Positions 26,965-37,020 of a DNA stretch of 64,000 bases are shown piece by piece. Each line of letters starts with the position of its first letter. Positions within the stretch are counted from its first letter, which is position 1. The stretch is from Gammaproteobacteria bacterium (GTDB lineage Bacteria > Pseudomonadota > Gammaproteobacteria > Steroidobacterales > Foliamicaceae): NCBI GenBank assembly GCA_009838035.1, contig VXSK01000003.1:225945-289944 (forward strand), in the 5' to 3' direction. The notes beneath the pieces were generated by a model. The model was not told the DNA's origin. It made no database searches and was given only the letters and a program-made list of their open reading frames with translations. Both the position numbers and the translations under genes were made by a program.

Positions 26965-27234
26965 ATGGCGAATTCAGCACAAGCCGCAAAGCGCGCCCGC
27001 CAGGCCGTCGGCCGCCGCGCGCGCAACATGTCGGCGCGCTCCAAGCTGCGCACCGCCATCTCCAGGACCGTGCGCGCCCTCGACTCCGGCGACGCCGAAA
27101 AGGCCGCGGCCGCCTACGAGCAAGCCAGACCTGTCATCGATTCGATGGTCGGCAAGGGCATCATCCACGCCAACAAGGCCGCCCGCCACAAGAGCCGCCT
27201 CAACAAACGCCTGCGAGCCCTCAAGGAAGGATAA
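26965..27234 (+). CDS. rpsT: 30S ribosomal protein S20
   Basis: The 89-residue basic protein binds 16S rRNA in the small subunit. It starts MANSAQAAKRARQAVGRRARN and has the S20 pattern SKLRTAISRTVRALDSGD and KGIIHANKAARHKSRLNKRL. Length is standard. It is transcribed alone on the plus strand between the divergent MFS operon and a Leu/Phe-type dehydrogenase 35 bp downstream. Confidence 0.97.
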   Translation: MANSAQAAKRARQAVGRRARNMSARSKLRTAISRTVRALDSGDAEKAAAAYEQARPVIDSMVGKGIIHANKAARHKSRLNKRLRALKEG

Positions 27235-27269
27235 GCCCTTTCTCCGAGCGCGCCACGAGAGCCGTGCGC

Positions 27270-28328
27270 ATGGACGATCTCTTTAATCATGCGGATTTTC
27301 GACACGAATCCGTGCATTTCTTTCGTGATCGCCCAAGCGGGCTCAAAGCGATAATCGCCATCCACAACACACGCCTCGGCCCCGCAATCGGAGGCTGCCG
27401 AATGCGGCCCTACAAAACTACGTCGGCAGCACTCAGCGATGTATTACGCCTGTCGCAAAGCATGACATACAAGTGCGCCGTAGGAGGTATCCCTTTCGGC
27501 GGCGGGAAGGCCATCGTGGTTGCAGATCCCGCAAGGGACAAGACCACCGAATTGCTGCACGCTTTCGGCGATGCCGTCGAATCGCTCAATGGCCGATACA
27601 TCACCTCGTTCGACATGGGAACGACGATGGATGATGTTCGCACGATCGGCGAGGTCACTGCGCATGTCGGCGGAATCGACGCAGCCAGCGGTAATGCGTC
27701 CGCGTCGACCGCTCAAGGCCTGCTGGCATGCATCAAGGCCAGTATCCGTTACCTGCAGGGCGCCGGGAAATCCCTGCACGGCACTCGGGTCGCCATTCAG
27801 GGCGTGGGGAACGTTGGCGGCCGTCTGGCCCGGCTGCTTGCGGCTCAGGGCGCCAGGCTTGTTCTCGCGGATGTCGATAGGCAACTCGCAGGCCGCATGG
27901 CCGAGGAGTTGGGCGCCGAGCTTGCGGGCAGCGAGGAGATCCTGGCGGCGGACGTGGACGTTTTCTCTCCCTGCGCGCTGGGCGGAATCCTGGATGAAAC
28001 GTCCATAACCCGGATTCGCGCGCCAATCATTGCCGGAGGGGCCAACAATCAGTTGGCGTCCCCAAGCGTCGGAAAAAAACTGAAGGTCCGTGGCGTCTTG
28101 TACGCGCCGGATTACCTGGCAAACGCCGGTGGCATTATCGATCTGCACTACCAGCTGAACAGGGCGCCAAGAGAGAACCTCCAAGCCCACTTGCATGGAC
28201 TTGGTGACATCCTGCGCCGCGTATACGAACGCTCAGACGAAACAGGACTCTCCACTAACGCCGTTGCCGACGAAATCGCCGAAGAAGTTGTTCGTCGCGG
28301 GAGTATAGACTCGGCGATTGCAAGCTAG
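27270..28328 (+). CDS. Leucine/phenylalanine/valine-type amino acid dehydrogenase
   Basis: This enzyme of 352 residues belongs to the Glu/Leu/Phe/Val dehydrogenase superfamily and is expected to deaminate a branched-chain or aromatic amino acid with NAD. It has IAIHNTRLGPAIGGCRM, MTYKCAVGGIPFGGGKAIVV (catalytic Lys), YITSFDMGTTMDDV, the Rossmann motif VAIQGVGNVGGRLARLL, and FSPCALGGILDE plus IIAGGANNQLA. Length matches leucine dehydrogenase (about 360), not the longer glutamate enzyme. The frame continues upstream over rpsT in another phase; ATG 27270 is chosen by alignment to the family. Base usage here (more A/T third positions) looks a little less GC-rich than the neighbours. Confidence 0.92.
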   Translation: MDDLFNHADFRHESVHFFRDRPSGLKAIIAIHNTRLGPAIGGCRMRPYKTTSAALSDVLRLSQSMTYKCAVGGIPFGGGKAIVVADPARDKTTELLHAFGDAVESLNGRYITSFDMGTTMDDVRTIGEVTAHVGGIDAASGNASASTAQGLLACIKASIRYLQGAGKSLHGTRVAIQGVGNVGGRLARLLAAQGARLVLADVDRQLAGRMAEELGAELAGSEEILAADVDVFSPCALGGILDETSITRIRAPIIAGGANNQLASPSVGKKLKVRGVLYAPDYLANAGGIIDLHYQLNRAPRENLQAHLHGLGDILRRVYERSDETGLSTNAVADEIAEEVVRRGSIDSAIAS

Positions 28329-28337
28329 CACAACCTC

Positions 28338-29784
<1,447 letters not shown>

Positions 29785-30042
29785 TCAGGAAGGGATTACG
29801 GAGACGAAGCGGCGGTTTGCCGGGCCCTTGCGCTCGTAGCGGACGACGCCGTCGCTGGTGGCGAACAGGGTGTGATCGCGTCCCAGGCCCACGTTGGCGC
29901 CGGCATGAAAGGCGGTCCCGCGCTGGCGCACGAGGATATTGCCGGCCAGCACCTGCTCGCCGCCGAACTTCTTGATTCCGAGCCGTTTGGATTCGGAATC
30001 GCGGCCGTTGCGGGAACTGCCCGCAGCTTTCTTATGCGCCAT
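29785..30042 (-). CDS. rpmA: 50S ribosomal protein L27
   Basis: The 85-residue protein starts [28 protein letters not shown], the invariant L27 opening; its N-terminal tail reaches the peptidyl-transferase centre. It is 3 bp downstream of rplU. There is no Firmicutes-type N-terminal extension. Confidence 0.97.
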   Translation of the reverse strand: MAHKKAAGSSRNGRDSESKRLGIKKFGGEQVLAGNILVRQRGTAFHAGANVGLGRDHTLFATSDGVVRYERKGPANRRFVSVIPS

Positions 30043-30045
30043 AGA

Positions 30046-30456
30046 TCAACTCTCCTCGCCCGACTTGTCCGCCGCGGCTTTCTTTGGCGGGGCCTTCTTA
30101 GCGGCTGTTTTCTTTGCCGGGGCCTTCTTCGCGGGCGCCTTCGGCAGATCGATGCCGGCAATCTCCACGGTCGTGAATTGCTGGCGATGCCCCAGCGTGC
30201 GGCGATAGTCCTTGCGCCGCTTGAACTTGATCACTTCGATCTTTTTCGCCCGGCCGTGTTCGCACACGGTGGCCCGAACCTGGCCTACCGGCTTGCCCGA
30301 AGTCCCGATGCGCGTCTCCGAACTTTCCTGCCCACCAATCAGCATGGCGTCGAAACTCAATTCATCGCCGACCTCGGCGCTGAGGCGCTCGACGCGCACA
30401 CGCTGACCTTCGGAAACGCAATACTGCTTGCCGCCGGTGCTGATCACCGCAAACAT
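30046..30456 (-). CDS. rplU: 50S ribosomal protein L21 with Lys/Ala-rich C-terminal extension
   Basis: The first 102 or so residues are a normal L21 ([37 protein letters not shown]), which binds 23S rRNA. The remaining 34 residues are a low-complexity tail of repeated APAKK units ([20 protein letters not shown]) ending in KSGEES, like histone-H1 or AlgP tails. L21 is about 103 residues in most bacteria, so the tail is extra. It heads the rplU-rpmA-obgE operon. GGAG precedes the ATG. Confidence 0.96.
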   Translation of the reverse strand: MFAVISTGGKQYCVSEGQRVRVERLSAEVGDELSFDAMLIGGQESSETRIGTSGKPVGQVRATVCEHGRAKKIEVIKFKRRKDYRRTLGHRQQFTTVEIAGIDLPKAPAKKAPAKKTAAKKAPPKKAAADKSGEES

Positions 30457-30484
30457 CTGGACTCTCCGGGAACCTTACTGGCCG

Positions 30485-30520
30485 GGGCGCGATTATATCC
30501 GCATCAGGCGACGGTGGCAG
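30485..30520 (-). promoter_or_regulatory. Probable rplU promoter
   Basis: On the minus strand a perfect TATAAT (complement of 30492-30497, within GGATATAATCG) lies about 36 bases before the rplU ATG, leaving a leader of about 28 bases with a GGAG. The -35 is not clear. Confidence 0.55.
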
Positions 30521-31637
30521 GCCGTGATTGCTCCGGCTGCTCGGCATTGAAACGCAGCAGTGCCGCGAACCGATAAACCGCATGCACGAATTTGCTGTAC
30601 GGAAGCGTCAGGAACAGCGCCAGGACGAACCCCAGGTGCACGGCCAGCGTCAGTCCCATGGCAGCGGTCTCGCGCAGCATTAGCAGCAGGAATCCGGTCA
30701 GGCTGATGACAAAAAGCAAGGCCAGGAACGCGTAGTCCATGCCGTAGTGGCGAAGCGGCATTGCAATCTTGTCGCTTCGCAATTTCAGCCAGAACAGTCC
30801 GGCCGGCCCCGCCAGGAGGCCGATGCCTCCAATGGACCCCAGCAATACCGGCAGGCTGAAGAATGGATAGGGCGCGACCTGTCCCAGGGCGTAGTCGTAA
30901 AAGGCCGCTACGCAGGTGGACGCAAAACAAAGCAAGAAGCCCCACATGGCGGCCTGGTGAAAATAGCGGCGCTGGTTCGAGCGGCCTTCGTCGCGCGGAC
31001 TGCAGCCCTCTTTGTGCCCCCCGCCGAGGTACTGCAGCGTGGCCATGTCCTTGAGCGCGCCGCGGAAGGCGCTGAACATGGGTCTGGCCCGCGCGAAGGC
31101 GCCGGTCTCGCGCCAGAATCTGCGCACACCCATCGAGAGTGCAAGCAGACTGAAACCGAATGTGCTGCCCGCAACGGCCACCATGACGCCGTGGCTGATC
31201 ACCGCGTAGAAGGAACCGGGCCCCGAGTGCTCGGCAAACATTACGCCCGGATCGACAAGGACGGATGCAAGCGCCAGGACCATCGACAGCGCAAGCGCAG
31301 TCGCAAGCGTAACGAACAGACCGTTTCGGCGAAACAGGCGGCCAAGGATGCCGGGCCACGCATACGCTTCGTAGGTTTCGGTCCTCAGTTCCGTCAAAGC
31401 CGCCGGCACATTGACGGCAAAGGGGTGCGGCGGAGCGTACTGGCAGTTGTGATAACAGGCCGTGCAGTTGTGGCAAAGGTTTGCCAGGTAGTGCAATTGA
31501 CGATCGGAGAACGCCCGAACCAGGGACATGGCCGGAAACACCGCGCACACACCTTCGCAATACCGGCAGGCATTGCAGATGTTCATCACCCGCTGCGCCT
31601 CTCCGACCGCGCTTTCCTGCCGCAAGCTCTCCAACAC
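30504..31637 (-). CDS. tcuB: TcuB-like membrane Fe-S electron-transfer protein
   Basis: The 377-residue protein has two 4Fe-4S clusters near the N-terminus (CNACRYCEGVCAVFP and CHNCTACYHNCQYAPP) and then about six membrane helices, the layout of TcuB. In Salmonella, TcuB re-oxidises the FAD of TcuA by passing electrons from tricarballylate to the quinone pool. The longer frame runs back over tcuA; the GTG at 31637, 2 bases from the tcuA stop, is taken as start. Close coupling to the TcuA-like gene supports the pairing. The real substrate may differ from tricarballylate. Confidence 0.85.
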   Translation of the reverse strand: MLESLRQESAVGEAQRVMNICNACRYCEGVCAVFPAMSLVRAFSDRQLHYLANLCHNCTACYHNCQYAPPHPFAVNVPAALTELRTETYEAYAWPGILGRLFRRNGLFVTLATALALSMVLALASVLVDPGVMFAEHSGPGSFYAVISHGVMVAVAGSTFGFSLLALSMGVRRFWRETGAFARARPMFSAFRGALKDMATLQYLGGGHKEGCSPRDEGRSNQRRYFHQAAMWGFLLCFASTCVAAFYDYALGQVAPYPFFSLPVLLGSIGGIGLLAGPAGLFWLKLRSDKIAMPLRHYGMDYAFLALLFVISLTGFLLLMLRETAAMGLTLAVHLGFVLALFLTLPYSKFVHAVYRFAALLRFNAEQPEQSRPATVA

Positions 31638-31639
31638 CG

Positions 31640-33028
31640 TTACACCGCCGAGGCCGCATGTTGGCCTGCCAGGCGCCCGAAAACCGCGCCGATGGTCATC
31701 CCCGTGCCGGCGCAATAGCCCTTGCCGATGATATTGCCCGCCATGATTTCGCCCGCGGCAAAGACGTTCGGCGAAGATTTCCCACCCTGGAACAGCACGC
31801 GCGCCTGTTCGTCGACCTTTACGCCGAGATAGGTAAAGGTGATGCCGGGCCTGAGCGGGTAGGCGTAAAACGGCGGCGTATCCAGAGGCAAGGCCCAGTG
31901 CGACTTCGGAGGCTGAAGATCGTGCGTGGAACAATCGTCGAGTATTTCCGGGTTATAGCTTCCGGAGGACACACTCGCATTGAATTGATCAACAGTCCTT
32001 GTCAGCGCTCCCGATTCAATTCCCAAGTCGGAAGCCAACTGCTCGATCGTGTCCGCGGTCATGGGCGGGAACAGGGATGGCATGAAACGGTCCAGCACCT
32101 TTGAATCCATGATCGCATAGGCAATCTGGTCCGGTTGCCGGGCAATGAGTCGCCCCCAGATCGCGTAGCGCTTGGGCCAGGAGTCCTCCCCCTCGTCATA
32201 GAAGCGCTGCCCGAACCTGTTCACGACGATTCCGAAGACCACGCAATCCAGACGCGTCACGATCCCGCCGTCATATTTCGGCGCACGCGCGTCGACGGCA
32301 ATGGCGTGACACTGGGTGGGATCGCCTGTCGTTTCCGCCCCTTTGCCGATCAGGTCCTTCAGCACGGTGCCTCGATTGTAGGAAGTGCCGCGCACGATAA
32401 AGTTGTCGGCAGCCTCGCCCCAGGCTTCCCGCATCCAGTTCTCGTTCGCCTGAAAACCCCCGCAGGCCACAACCACGGACCTGGCCGCAATCTCGTGTTC
32501 TTCGCCCTGATACAGGAAAACCGCGTTACCGAAGTGCCCCCGGGATATGTTCAGTCGTTTGACTTCGCTGTCGTAGCAAACGCGAACGCCCAAGGCTTCC
32601 GCGGTCCTGTACTGCGCGTTCAGCAGCGCCTTGCCGCCGCCGAGGAAGAAGGCATTGGTGCGCGCCAGATTCAGGGTGCCGGTTAGCGCCGGCTGAAAAC
32701 GCACGCCTTTCTCGTGCAACCATCCGAGCAGTTCCCCGCTGTGGCGGATCATCAGCCTGGCCAGCGCTTCGTCCGTATGTCCTTCGGTAACGCTCAGAAG
32801 GTCCTGCCAGTACTCCTCCCCGGTATAGCTTCTTTCAAGCGTATGTGCGGGGCCTGCGTGCATCGCACGAAGATTGCGCGTGTGCCGGGTGTTTCCTCCG
32901 CGCATCGAACGGTCCGCGTGCTCCAGTATCACAACAGCGGCGCCCCGTTCGCGCGCTTCGATGGCAGCGCACAGGCCCGCGTTACCTCCTCCGATCACGA
33001 GGACATCCGTCTGGCGCGGGAGGCTCAA
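31640..33028 (-). CDS. tcuA: TcuA-like FAD-dependent dehydrogenase
   Basis: The 462-residue flavoprotein of the succinate dehydrogenase/fumarate reductase family has a dinucleotide fold VLVIGGGNAGLCAAIEARERG, then MRGGNTRHTRNLR, SVVVACGGFQANENW, and the C-terminal FAD segment GGKSSPNVFAAGEIMAGNI and GYCAGTGMTIGAVFGR. TcuA oxidises tricarballylate to cis-aconitate. The start is a TTG at 33028 with no clear Shine-Dalgarno; an in-frame stop follows closely upstream. It lies 27 bp after a class III aminotransferase and before tcuB. No TcuC transporter is adjacent. It could use another carboxylate. Confidence 0.83.
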   Translation of the reverse strand: MSLPRQTDVLVIGGGNAGLCAAIEARERGAAVVILEHADRSMRGGNTRHTRNLRAMHAGPAHTLERSYTGEEYWQDLLSVTEGHTDEALARLMIRHSGELLGWLHEKGVRFQPALTGTLNLARTNAFFLGGGKALLNAQYRTAEALGVRVCYDSEVKRLNISRGHFGNAVFLYQGEEHEIAARSVVVACGGFQANENWMREAWGEAADNFIVRGTSYNRGTVLKDLIGKGAETTGDPTQCHAIAVDARAPKYDGGIVTRLDCVVFGIVVNRFGQRFYDEGEDSWPKRYAIWGRLIARQPDQIAYAIMDSKVLDRFMPSLFPPMTADTIEQLASDLGIESGALTRTVDQFNASVSSGSYNPEILDDCSTHDLQPPKSHWALPLDTPPFYAYPLRPGITFTYLGVKVDEQARVLFQGGKSSPNVFAAGEIMAGNIIGKGYCAGTGMTIGAVFGRLAGQHAASAV

Positions 33029-33055
33029 GGAACTAGCGCCGCGTCAAGCTCATGG

Positions 33056-34435
33056 TCAGGCCAGTTCCCTGGCGGTGTTCTCGATACCCCGGCGCAGCGT
33101 ATCGACGATGAAATCAACCTGCTCGCGAGTGAGAGTCAACGTCGGCGACATGATGTTCAGGTTGCCGATCGACCGCACGAGCAGGCCGAGTTTCTCGCAC
33201 TGGTCGGATACGAGCTTGCCTATATTCAGCTCTGCGGGGAACAGGCCCTTTGTAGCCTTGTCAGCGACGAACTCCACGCACATCATGAAACCGCGCCCGC
33301 GAACGTCTCCGACGATTGCCAGGTCCTCAAGTTCGCGCAGTCTCGATTCGAAGTAGCCGCCCACTTTCCGGGCGGCGGCAAGCACGTTTTCCCGCTGCAT
33401 GATCTCGATCACCTTCAGTGCGGCGGCACAGCTCACCGGATGGCCTCCATACGTAAATCCGTGGCCGAAGAATCGCGCCGGATCGCCGCTGCTGATGACC
33501 TCGTGAATGCGGTCCGAGTACAGCGTTGCACCCAGGGGAAGGTAGCCGCCGGTAATGCCCTTGGCGCAGGTAATGATGTCCGGTTCGATATCGAACTCGC
33601 CCTTGCTTGCGAACCAGTGCCCCAGGCGGCCGAAGCCGGTCACCACCTCGTCGGCGACGTAAAGCACATCGTAATCGCGGCAGAGTTGCCAGGTCCGCTT
33701 GTTGTAGCCCGGCGGCGGCACGATGACGCCGCCCGCGCCCATCACGGGCTCCGCGAAGAAAGCCGATACGTTTTCCGGCTTGAGCTCAACGATTTTCCGC
33801 TCCAGTTCTTCCACGAGGAAATCGCAAAACTGCGCCTCCGTCATATTGTCCGGCGCACGGTAGTAATTGGGGCAGGAAACGAAGTGAATCGCGCCGGTCG
33901 CGTACTCGAATTCGGGGATCCGGTCCCTCCCGGTCAGCGATGCCGCCATAAAAGTACTGCCGTGGTAAGCCTGTTGCCGCGAAATCAGATGCCGTTTTTC
34001 CGGCTTGCCCCTGCAAAACTGGTAGAAATGCGCGAGCCGGACCGCCGTATCCACCGCAGTCGATCCTCCTGTCGAGAATATCGTCCGGTTGATGTCGCCA
34101 GGAGCCAGGGCGGCGACAGTTTCCGCCAGTTCCGCAGCGGGAACGCTGCCCATGTCAACAAACGAATTCGCGAACGCGAGCCGTGCCACCTGCCCGGCAA
34201 TTGCATCGGCGATTTCTGTCCTTCCCAGGCCGATGTTGGTGCACCAGAGTCCGCCCACGGCGTCCAGGTACCGCTGCCCGTCCACGTCCCAGACGTACGC
34301 GCCGTCACCCTTTTCCAGCACGAGCGCGCCCTCTTCCCGGAACGACTCAAAGTGCTGCCAGGGATGCAGGACATGGCGGCGGTCAGCCTGCCAGGCGCAC
34401 CGCGCCGCATGGGTTTCTCGGGCCAGGGACTCCAT
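33056..34435 (-). CDS. Class III (omega) aminotransferase
   Basis: The 459-residue PLP enzyme shows the class III pattern: DGQRYLDAVGGLWCTNIGLG, FSTGGSTAVDTAVRLA, RQQAYHGSTFMAASLTG, ADEVVTGFGRLG (Asp that binds the PLP ring), and the Schiff-base Lys in IITCAKGITGGYLPLG. Such enzymes move amino groups from omega-amines or beta-amino acids to pyruvate. It starts at ATG 34435, next to three operator-like repeats (34443-34473), and is followed by tcuA and tcuB, so it is probably the first gene of that operon. Divergent from a TonB-dependent receptor. Confidence 0.92.
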   Translation of the reverse strand: MESLARETHAARCAWQADRRHVLHPWQHFESFREEGALVLEKGDGAYVWDVDGQRYLDAVGGLWCTNIGLGRTEIADAIAGQVARLAFANSFVDMGSVPAAELAETVAALAPGDINRTIFSTGGSTAVDTAVRLAHFYQFCRGKPEKRHLISRQQAYHGSTFMAASLTGRDRIPEFEYATGAIHFVSCPNYYRAPDNMTEAQFCDFLVEELERKIVELKPENVSAFFAEPVMGAGGVIVPPPGYNKRTWQLCRDYDVLYVADEVVTGFGRLGHWFASKGEFDIEPDIITCAKGITGGYLPLGATLYSDRIHEVISSGDPARFFGHGFTYGGHPVSCAAALKVIEIMQRENVLAAARKVGGYFESRLRELEDLAIVGDVRGRGFMMCVEFVADKATKGLFPAELNIGKLVSDQCEKLGLLVRSIGNLNIMSPTLTLTREQVDFIVDTLRRGIENTARELA

Positions 34436-34442
34436 CAGGATT

Positions 34443-34473
34443 TTGTAGACACGTTGTATACAACATTGTATAC
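34443..34473. promoter_or_regulatory. Three operator-like repeats, TTGTA(G/T)AC, 11-12 bp apart
   Basis: TTGTAGAC (34443-34450), TTGTATAC (34454-34461) and TTGTATAC (34466-34473) lie in phase with the DNA helix between the divergent class III aminotransferase and TonB receptor. The middle copy is a 12-bp perfect palindrome GTTGTATACAAC (34453-34464). TTGTATACAA-like palindromes fit the TnGTnnnACnA form bound by many FCD-type GntR regulators, and one is encoded at 38241. Confidence 0.75.
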
Positions 34474-34580
34474 TTCATCGCCGTTGAGTAGCTGCAAACG
34501 CTTCGAATTGAAGCGAAAAACGCCCGGCCGAAAGCGACTTGCAGCAGCGGCATTGCTTTATTGGCAAAAGGGGACAGTCC

Positions 34581-36950
34581 ATGATTCGTCAGGCACAAAG
34601 TTTCGACCACGCCCGGTTCCGCAAGCACGCAGGGACGCTGGCGCTAACATCGCTCGCAGGCCTATGGGCGCTCGCCGCCGTTCCGGCCGCGACGGCCCAG
34701 GAAGATGCCCAGGCTAGCGGCGCCGCAGGCGCACTCGAAGAGATTGTCGTAACGGCCCGAAAGCGGGAGGAGAACCTTCAGGATGTTCCCTTGACGATCG
34801 ACGTAATCTCCGGCGATCTCATGCGGTCCGGGGGTATCGAAACCATCGACGATATCGAATACGCCGTTCCGGGCCTGGCCGTGGGCAATCGGGGATTCAA
34901 CGGCGCCTATCTCGGTTTGCGGGGCATTTCAAGCATCCGCTCCTTCGTGGGCGACGAGGCCGCCGTGGCCGTGCACCTGGACGGCGTTTTTCTGCCCCAG
35001 TCGCCGCAGGCTTTCGGCAACCTGTTCGATATTGAACGCATCGAAGTGCTCAAGGGTCCGCAGGGAACCGAGTACGGCCGCAATGCCACCGCCGGCGTGA
35101 TCAACGTGGTGACGGCCAACCCGGACACCGAGGCCAGCTCCGGGGACGTCAACGCGTCGTTCGGCAGTCACGGCGCGGTGCGGATGAACGGCATGGCGAA
35201 CATCGTTACCGGGGAACGCAGCGCCTTGCGGATTGCCGTGTCCGTGGCCGAAAGCGACGGCTACATTCGCAACGTGATCGACGGCAGCGACGTGGGCGGC
35301 GAGGACTATTCGGCCGGCCGCATTTCGTATCAGTTCGAAACGAGCGAATCCACCCGCTTGCTGTTCAAATATCAGCACTCCCGGAATGAACGCCCCCAGG
35401 TGAAGATTCCGCGGGTGCCTCCAAACGGAAACGCCACCCAGAATGGACTGAATGCGCTGGCCCGGGCCGGAGTTTCCGACTTCCACGACACGATCATCAA
35501 CGTTCCGATCGACAGCGACAGGACCGATGACAATTTTTCGCTGCAGATCGACTGGGACATGGGCGGCTTCGGAGTCCGCTCCATCACCGGCTACACGTCC
35601 TTCGACAATGAGGTCACGCTGGATTTCACGCTGGAACCGGCCACCAGCGGCGACGCTTCGACGGACGGGCAAAGCCCCAACTCCAACGAGGGCACCAGCA
35701 TGTCGCAGGAATTGCAGGTATTTGCTCTGGACCCGGGCCGTATGGATTGGCGCTTGGGCCTCTATTGGATCGATACGGAAGCCGAGGAGACGCGCTTCGT
35801 CAGCAGCGGCGGCCTGTTCTACGTGCCCGATACCGTGCTGCCGTTCAGCGCCTATTACGACGATTTCCTGCTGGACCAGGAAGGCTCGGCCTATAGCGCG
35901 TTCGGCGAACTGTCGTTCGCGCTCAGTGACGACCTGGGCGTGACCTTCGGGCTGCGCTATACCGACGAGGACAAGACGCAGACCCAGACGGAAACGGCCG
36001 GGGGCGATATACCGACTGCTTGCGGCGGAACCCCGATCGGGTTTGCCTGGTGCGGCGAGGCACGGCTTTACACCGCCACCGCCAGCCGAAGCTGGAGCGA
36101 CACGTCCGGGCGGATCTCGGTTCAATGGACGCCTTCGGACGATCTGCTCGCCTACGCGAGTTACTCCACCGGATTCCGCAGCGGCGCCATCGGCGGCGTG
36201 ATCGGATTCGACAATTTCGCGGTGGACGGCGGCTGGAACTACAACGGCTCCGGCGTCTACCGCGGGCCCAACGGCACGCTGGGCTTGCAGCCGTTCGAGC
36301 CGGAAACCGTGGACAATATCGATATCGGCGTGAAGTCCACCCTGATGGATGGCCGCCTGCAGATCAACGCCTCCTGGTTCTTCGCCCGGTTCGAGGATCA
36401 ACTGGTGTTCCAGGTCGATCCGGACCAGCAATTCCGGTTGATCGAGGGCAATATCGGCGAGTCGGAAGCCACAGGCGTCGATTTCCAGGTGAACTGGGCC
36501 GTTTCCGAAGCGCTGCTGGTCTCCCTGGGCGGTCAGGTGCTGGACACCGAAATCGTGGACCTGGGCAATTTCGACGTCAGCGGCGGCACGGAAGAAGGCA
36601 TTGCCCTGCCCCGGGCGCCCGAGCTCAGCTACGCAGCGAGCGTCCAGTACACGGCTCCCGTGGGTAATTCGGGCGAACTGACGGTTCGCGGTGAATACAA
36701 TTACAAGGATGACGTTTTCATGGATCTCAGCGAGCGGCGTCCTCAAGACGCCGTGGGACTGTTCAACGTCATCCTTCGTTACGATTCCGGCGGCAGCTGG
36801 TACGCCTTCCTGAACGGCAGGAACCTGTCGGATGAGGAATACCTGCTGGACAACGAGGCGCGAGTCGACGCCGGAGGCGGAGCCGCACTCCAGAACGCGT
36901 CGCCGGGTGCCCCGAGGACATACGAGGTCGGCGTCGGAATACGATTCTGA
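34581..36950 (+). CDS. TonB-dependent outer-membrane receptor
   Basis: The 789-residue protein has a signal peptide (about residues 20-41, ending AAVPAATAQ), a TonB-box region with EEIVVTARKREENLQDVP, a plug domain (IETIDDIEYAVPGLAV, RIEVLKGPQGTEYGRNATAGVINVVT) and a C-terminal beta-barrel ending in YEVGVGIRF, with the final aromatic residue recognised for outer-membrane insertion. Such receptors take up ferric chelates, glycans or other large ligands by energy from TonB. The ATG at 34581 has AAGGGG 8 bases upstream; the longer frame is ignored. It shares a palindromic promoter with an aminotransferase operon, so the ligand is likely the substrate of this island rather than iron. A strong terminator follows. 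Confidence 0.92.
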   Translation: MIRQAQSFDHARFRKHAGTLALTSLAGLWALAAVPAATAQEDAQASGAAGALEEIVVTARKREENLQDVPLTIDVISGDLMRSGGIETIDDIEYAVPGLAVGNRGFNGAYLGLRGISSIRSFVGDEAAVAVHLDGVFLPQSPQAFGNLFDIERIEVLKGPQGTEYGRNATAGVINVVTANPDTEASSGDVNASFGSHGAVRMNGMANIVTGERSALRIAVSVAESDGYIRNVIDGSDVGGEDYSAGRISYQFETSESTRLLFKYQHSRNERPQVKIPRVPPNGNATQNGLNALARAGVSDFHDTIINVPIDSDRTDDNFSLQIDWDMGGFGVRSITGYTSFDNEVTLDFTLEPATSGDASTDGQSPNSNEGTSMSQELQVFALDPGRMDWRLGLYWIDTEAEETRFVSSGGLFYVPDTVLPFSAYYDDFLLDQEGSAYSAFGELSFALSDDLGVTFGLRYTDEDKTQTQTETAGGDIPTACGGTPIGFAWCGEARLYTATASRSWSDTSGRISVQWTPSDDLLAYASYSTGFRSGAIGGVIGFDNFAVDGGWNYNGSGVYRGPNGTLGLQPFEPETVDNIDIGVKSTLMDGRLQINASWFFARFEDQLVFQVDPDQQFRLIEGNIGESEATGVDFQVNWAVSEALLVSLGGQVLDTEIVDLGNFDVSGGTEEGIALPRAPELSYAASVQYTAPVGNSGELTVRGEYNYKDDVFMDLSERRPQDAVGLFNVILRYDSGGSWYAFLNGRNLSDEEYLLDNEARVDAGGGAALQNASPGAPRTYEVGVGIRF

Positions 36951-36961
36951 CTCTCACGGCC

Positions 36962-37008
36962 AGCGAAAAGGCGTGAATTAGTTCACGCCTTTTCGCTCCT
37001 CTTTTTTT
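36962..37008 (+). terminator. Intrinsic terminator after the TonB receptor
   Basis: A perfect 16-bp stem (36962-36977 with 36982-36997, loop TTAG) is followed by CCTC and a run of seven T. It isolates the receptor transcript from the MFS gene, which begins 12 bases later. Confidence 0.93.
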
Positions 37009-37020
37009 CAGGTGGGGGCG

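Noticed and set aside
34501..34580. Earlier start of the TonB receptor
   Set aside because: The added residues (QQRHCFIGKRG) precede a good Shine-Dalgarno and do not fit a signal peptide.
32714..34717. 667-codon open frame on the plus strand
   Set aside because: It spans tcuA, the aminotransferase and the promoter on the wrong strand; the real genes there have full motifs.
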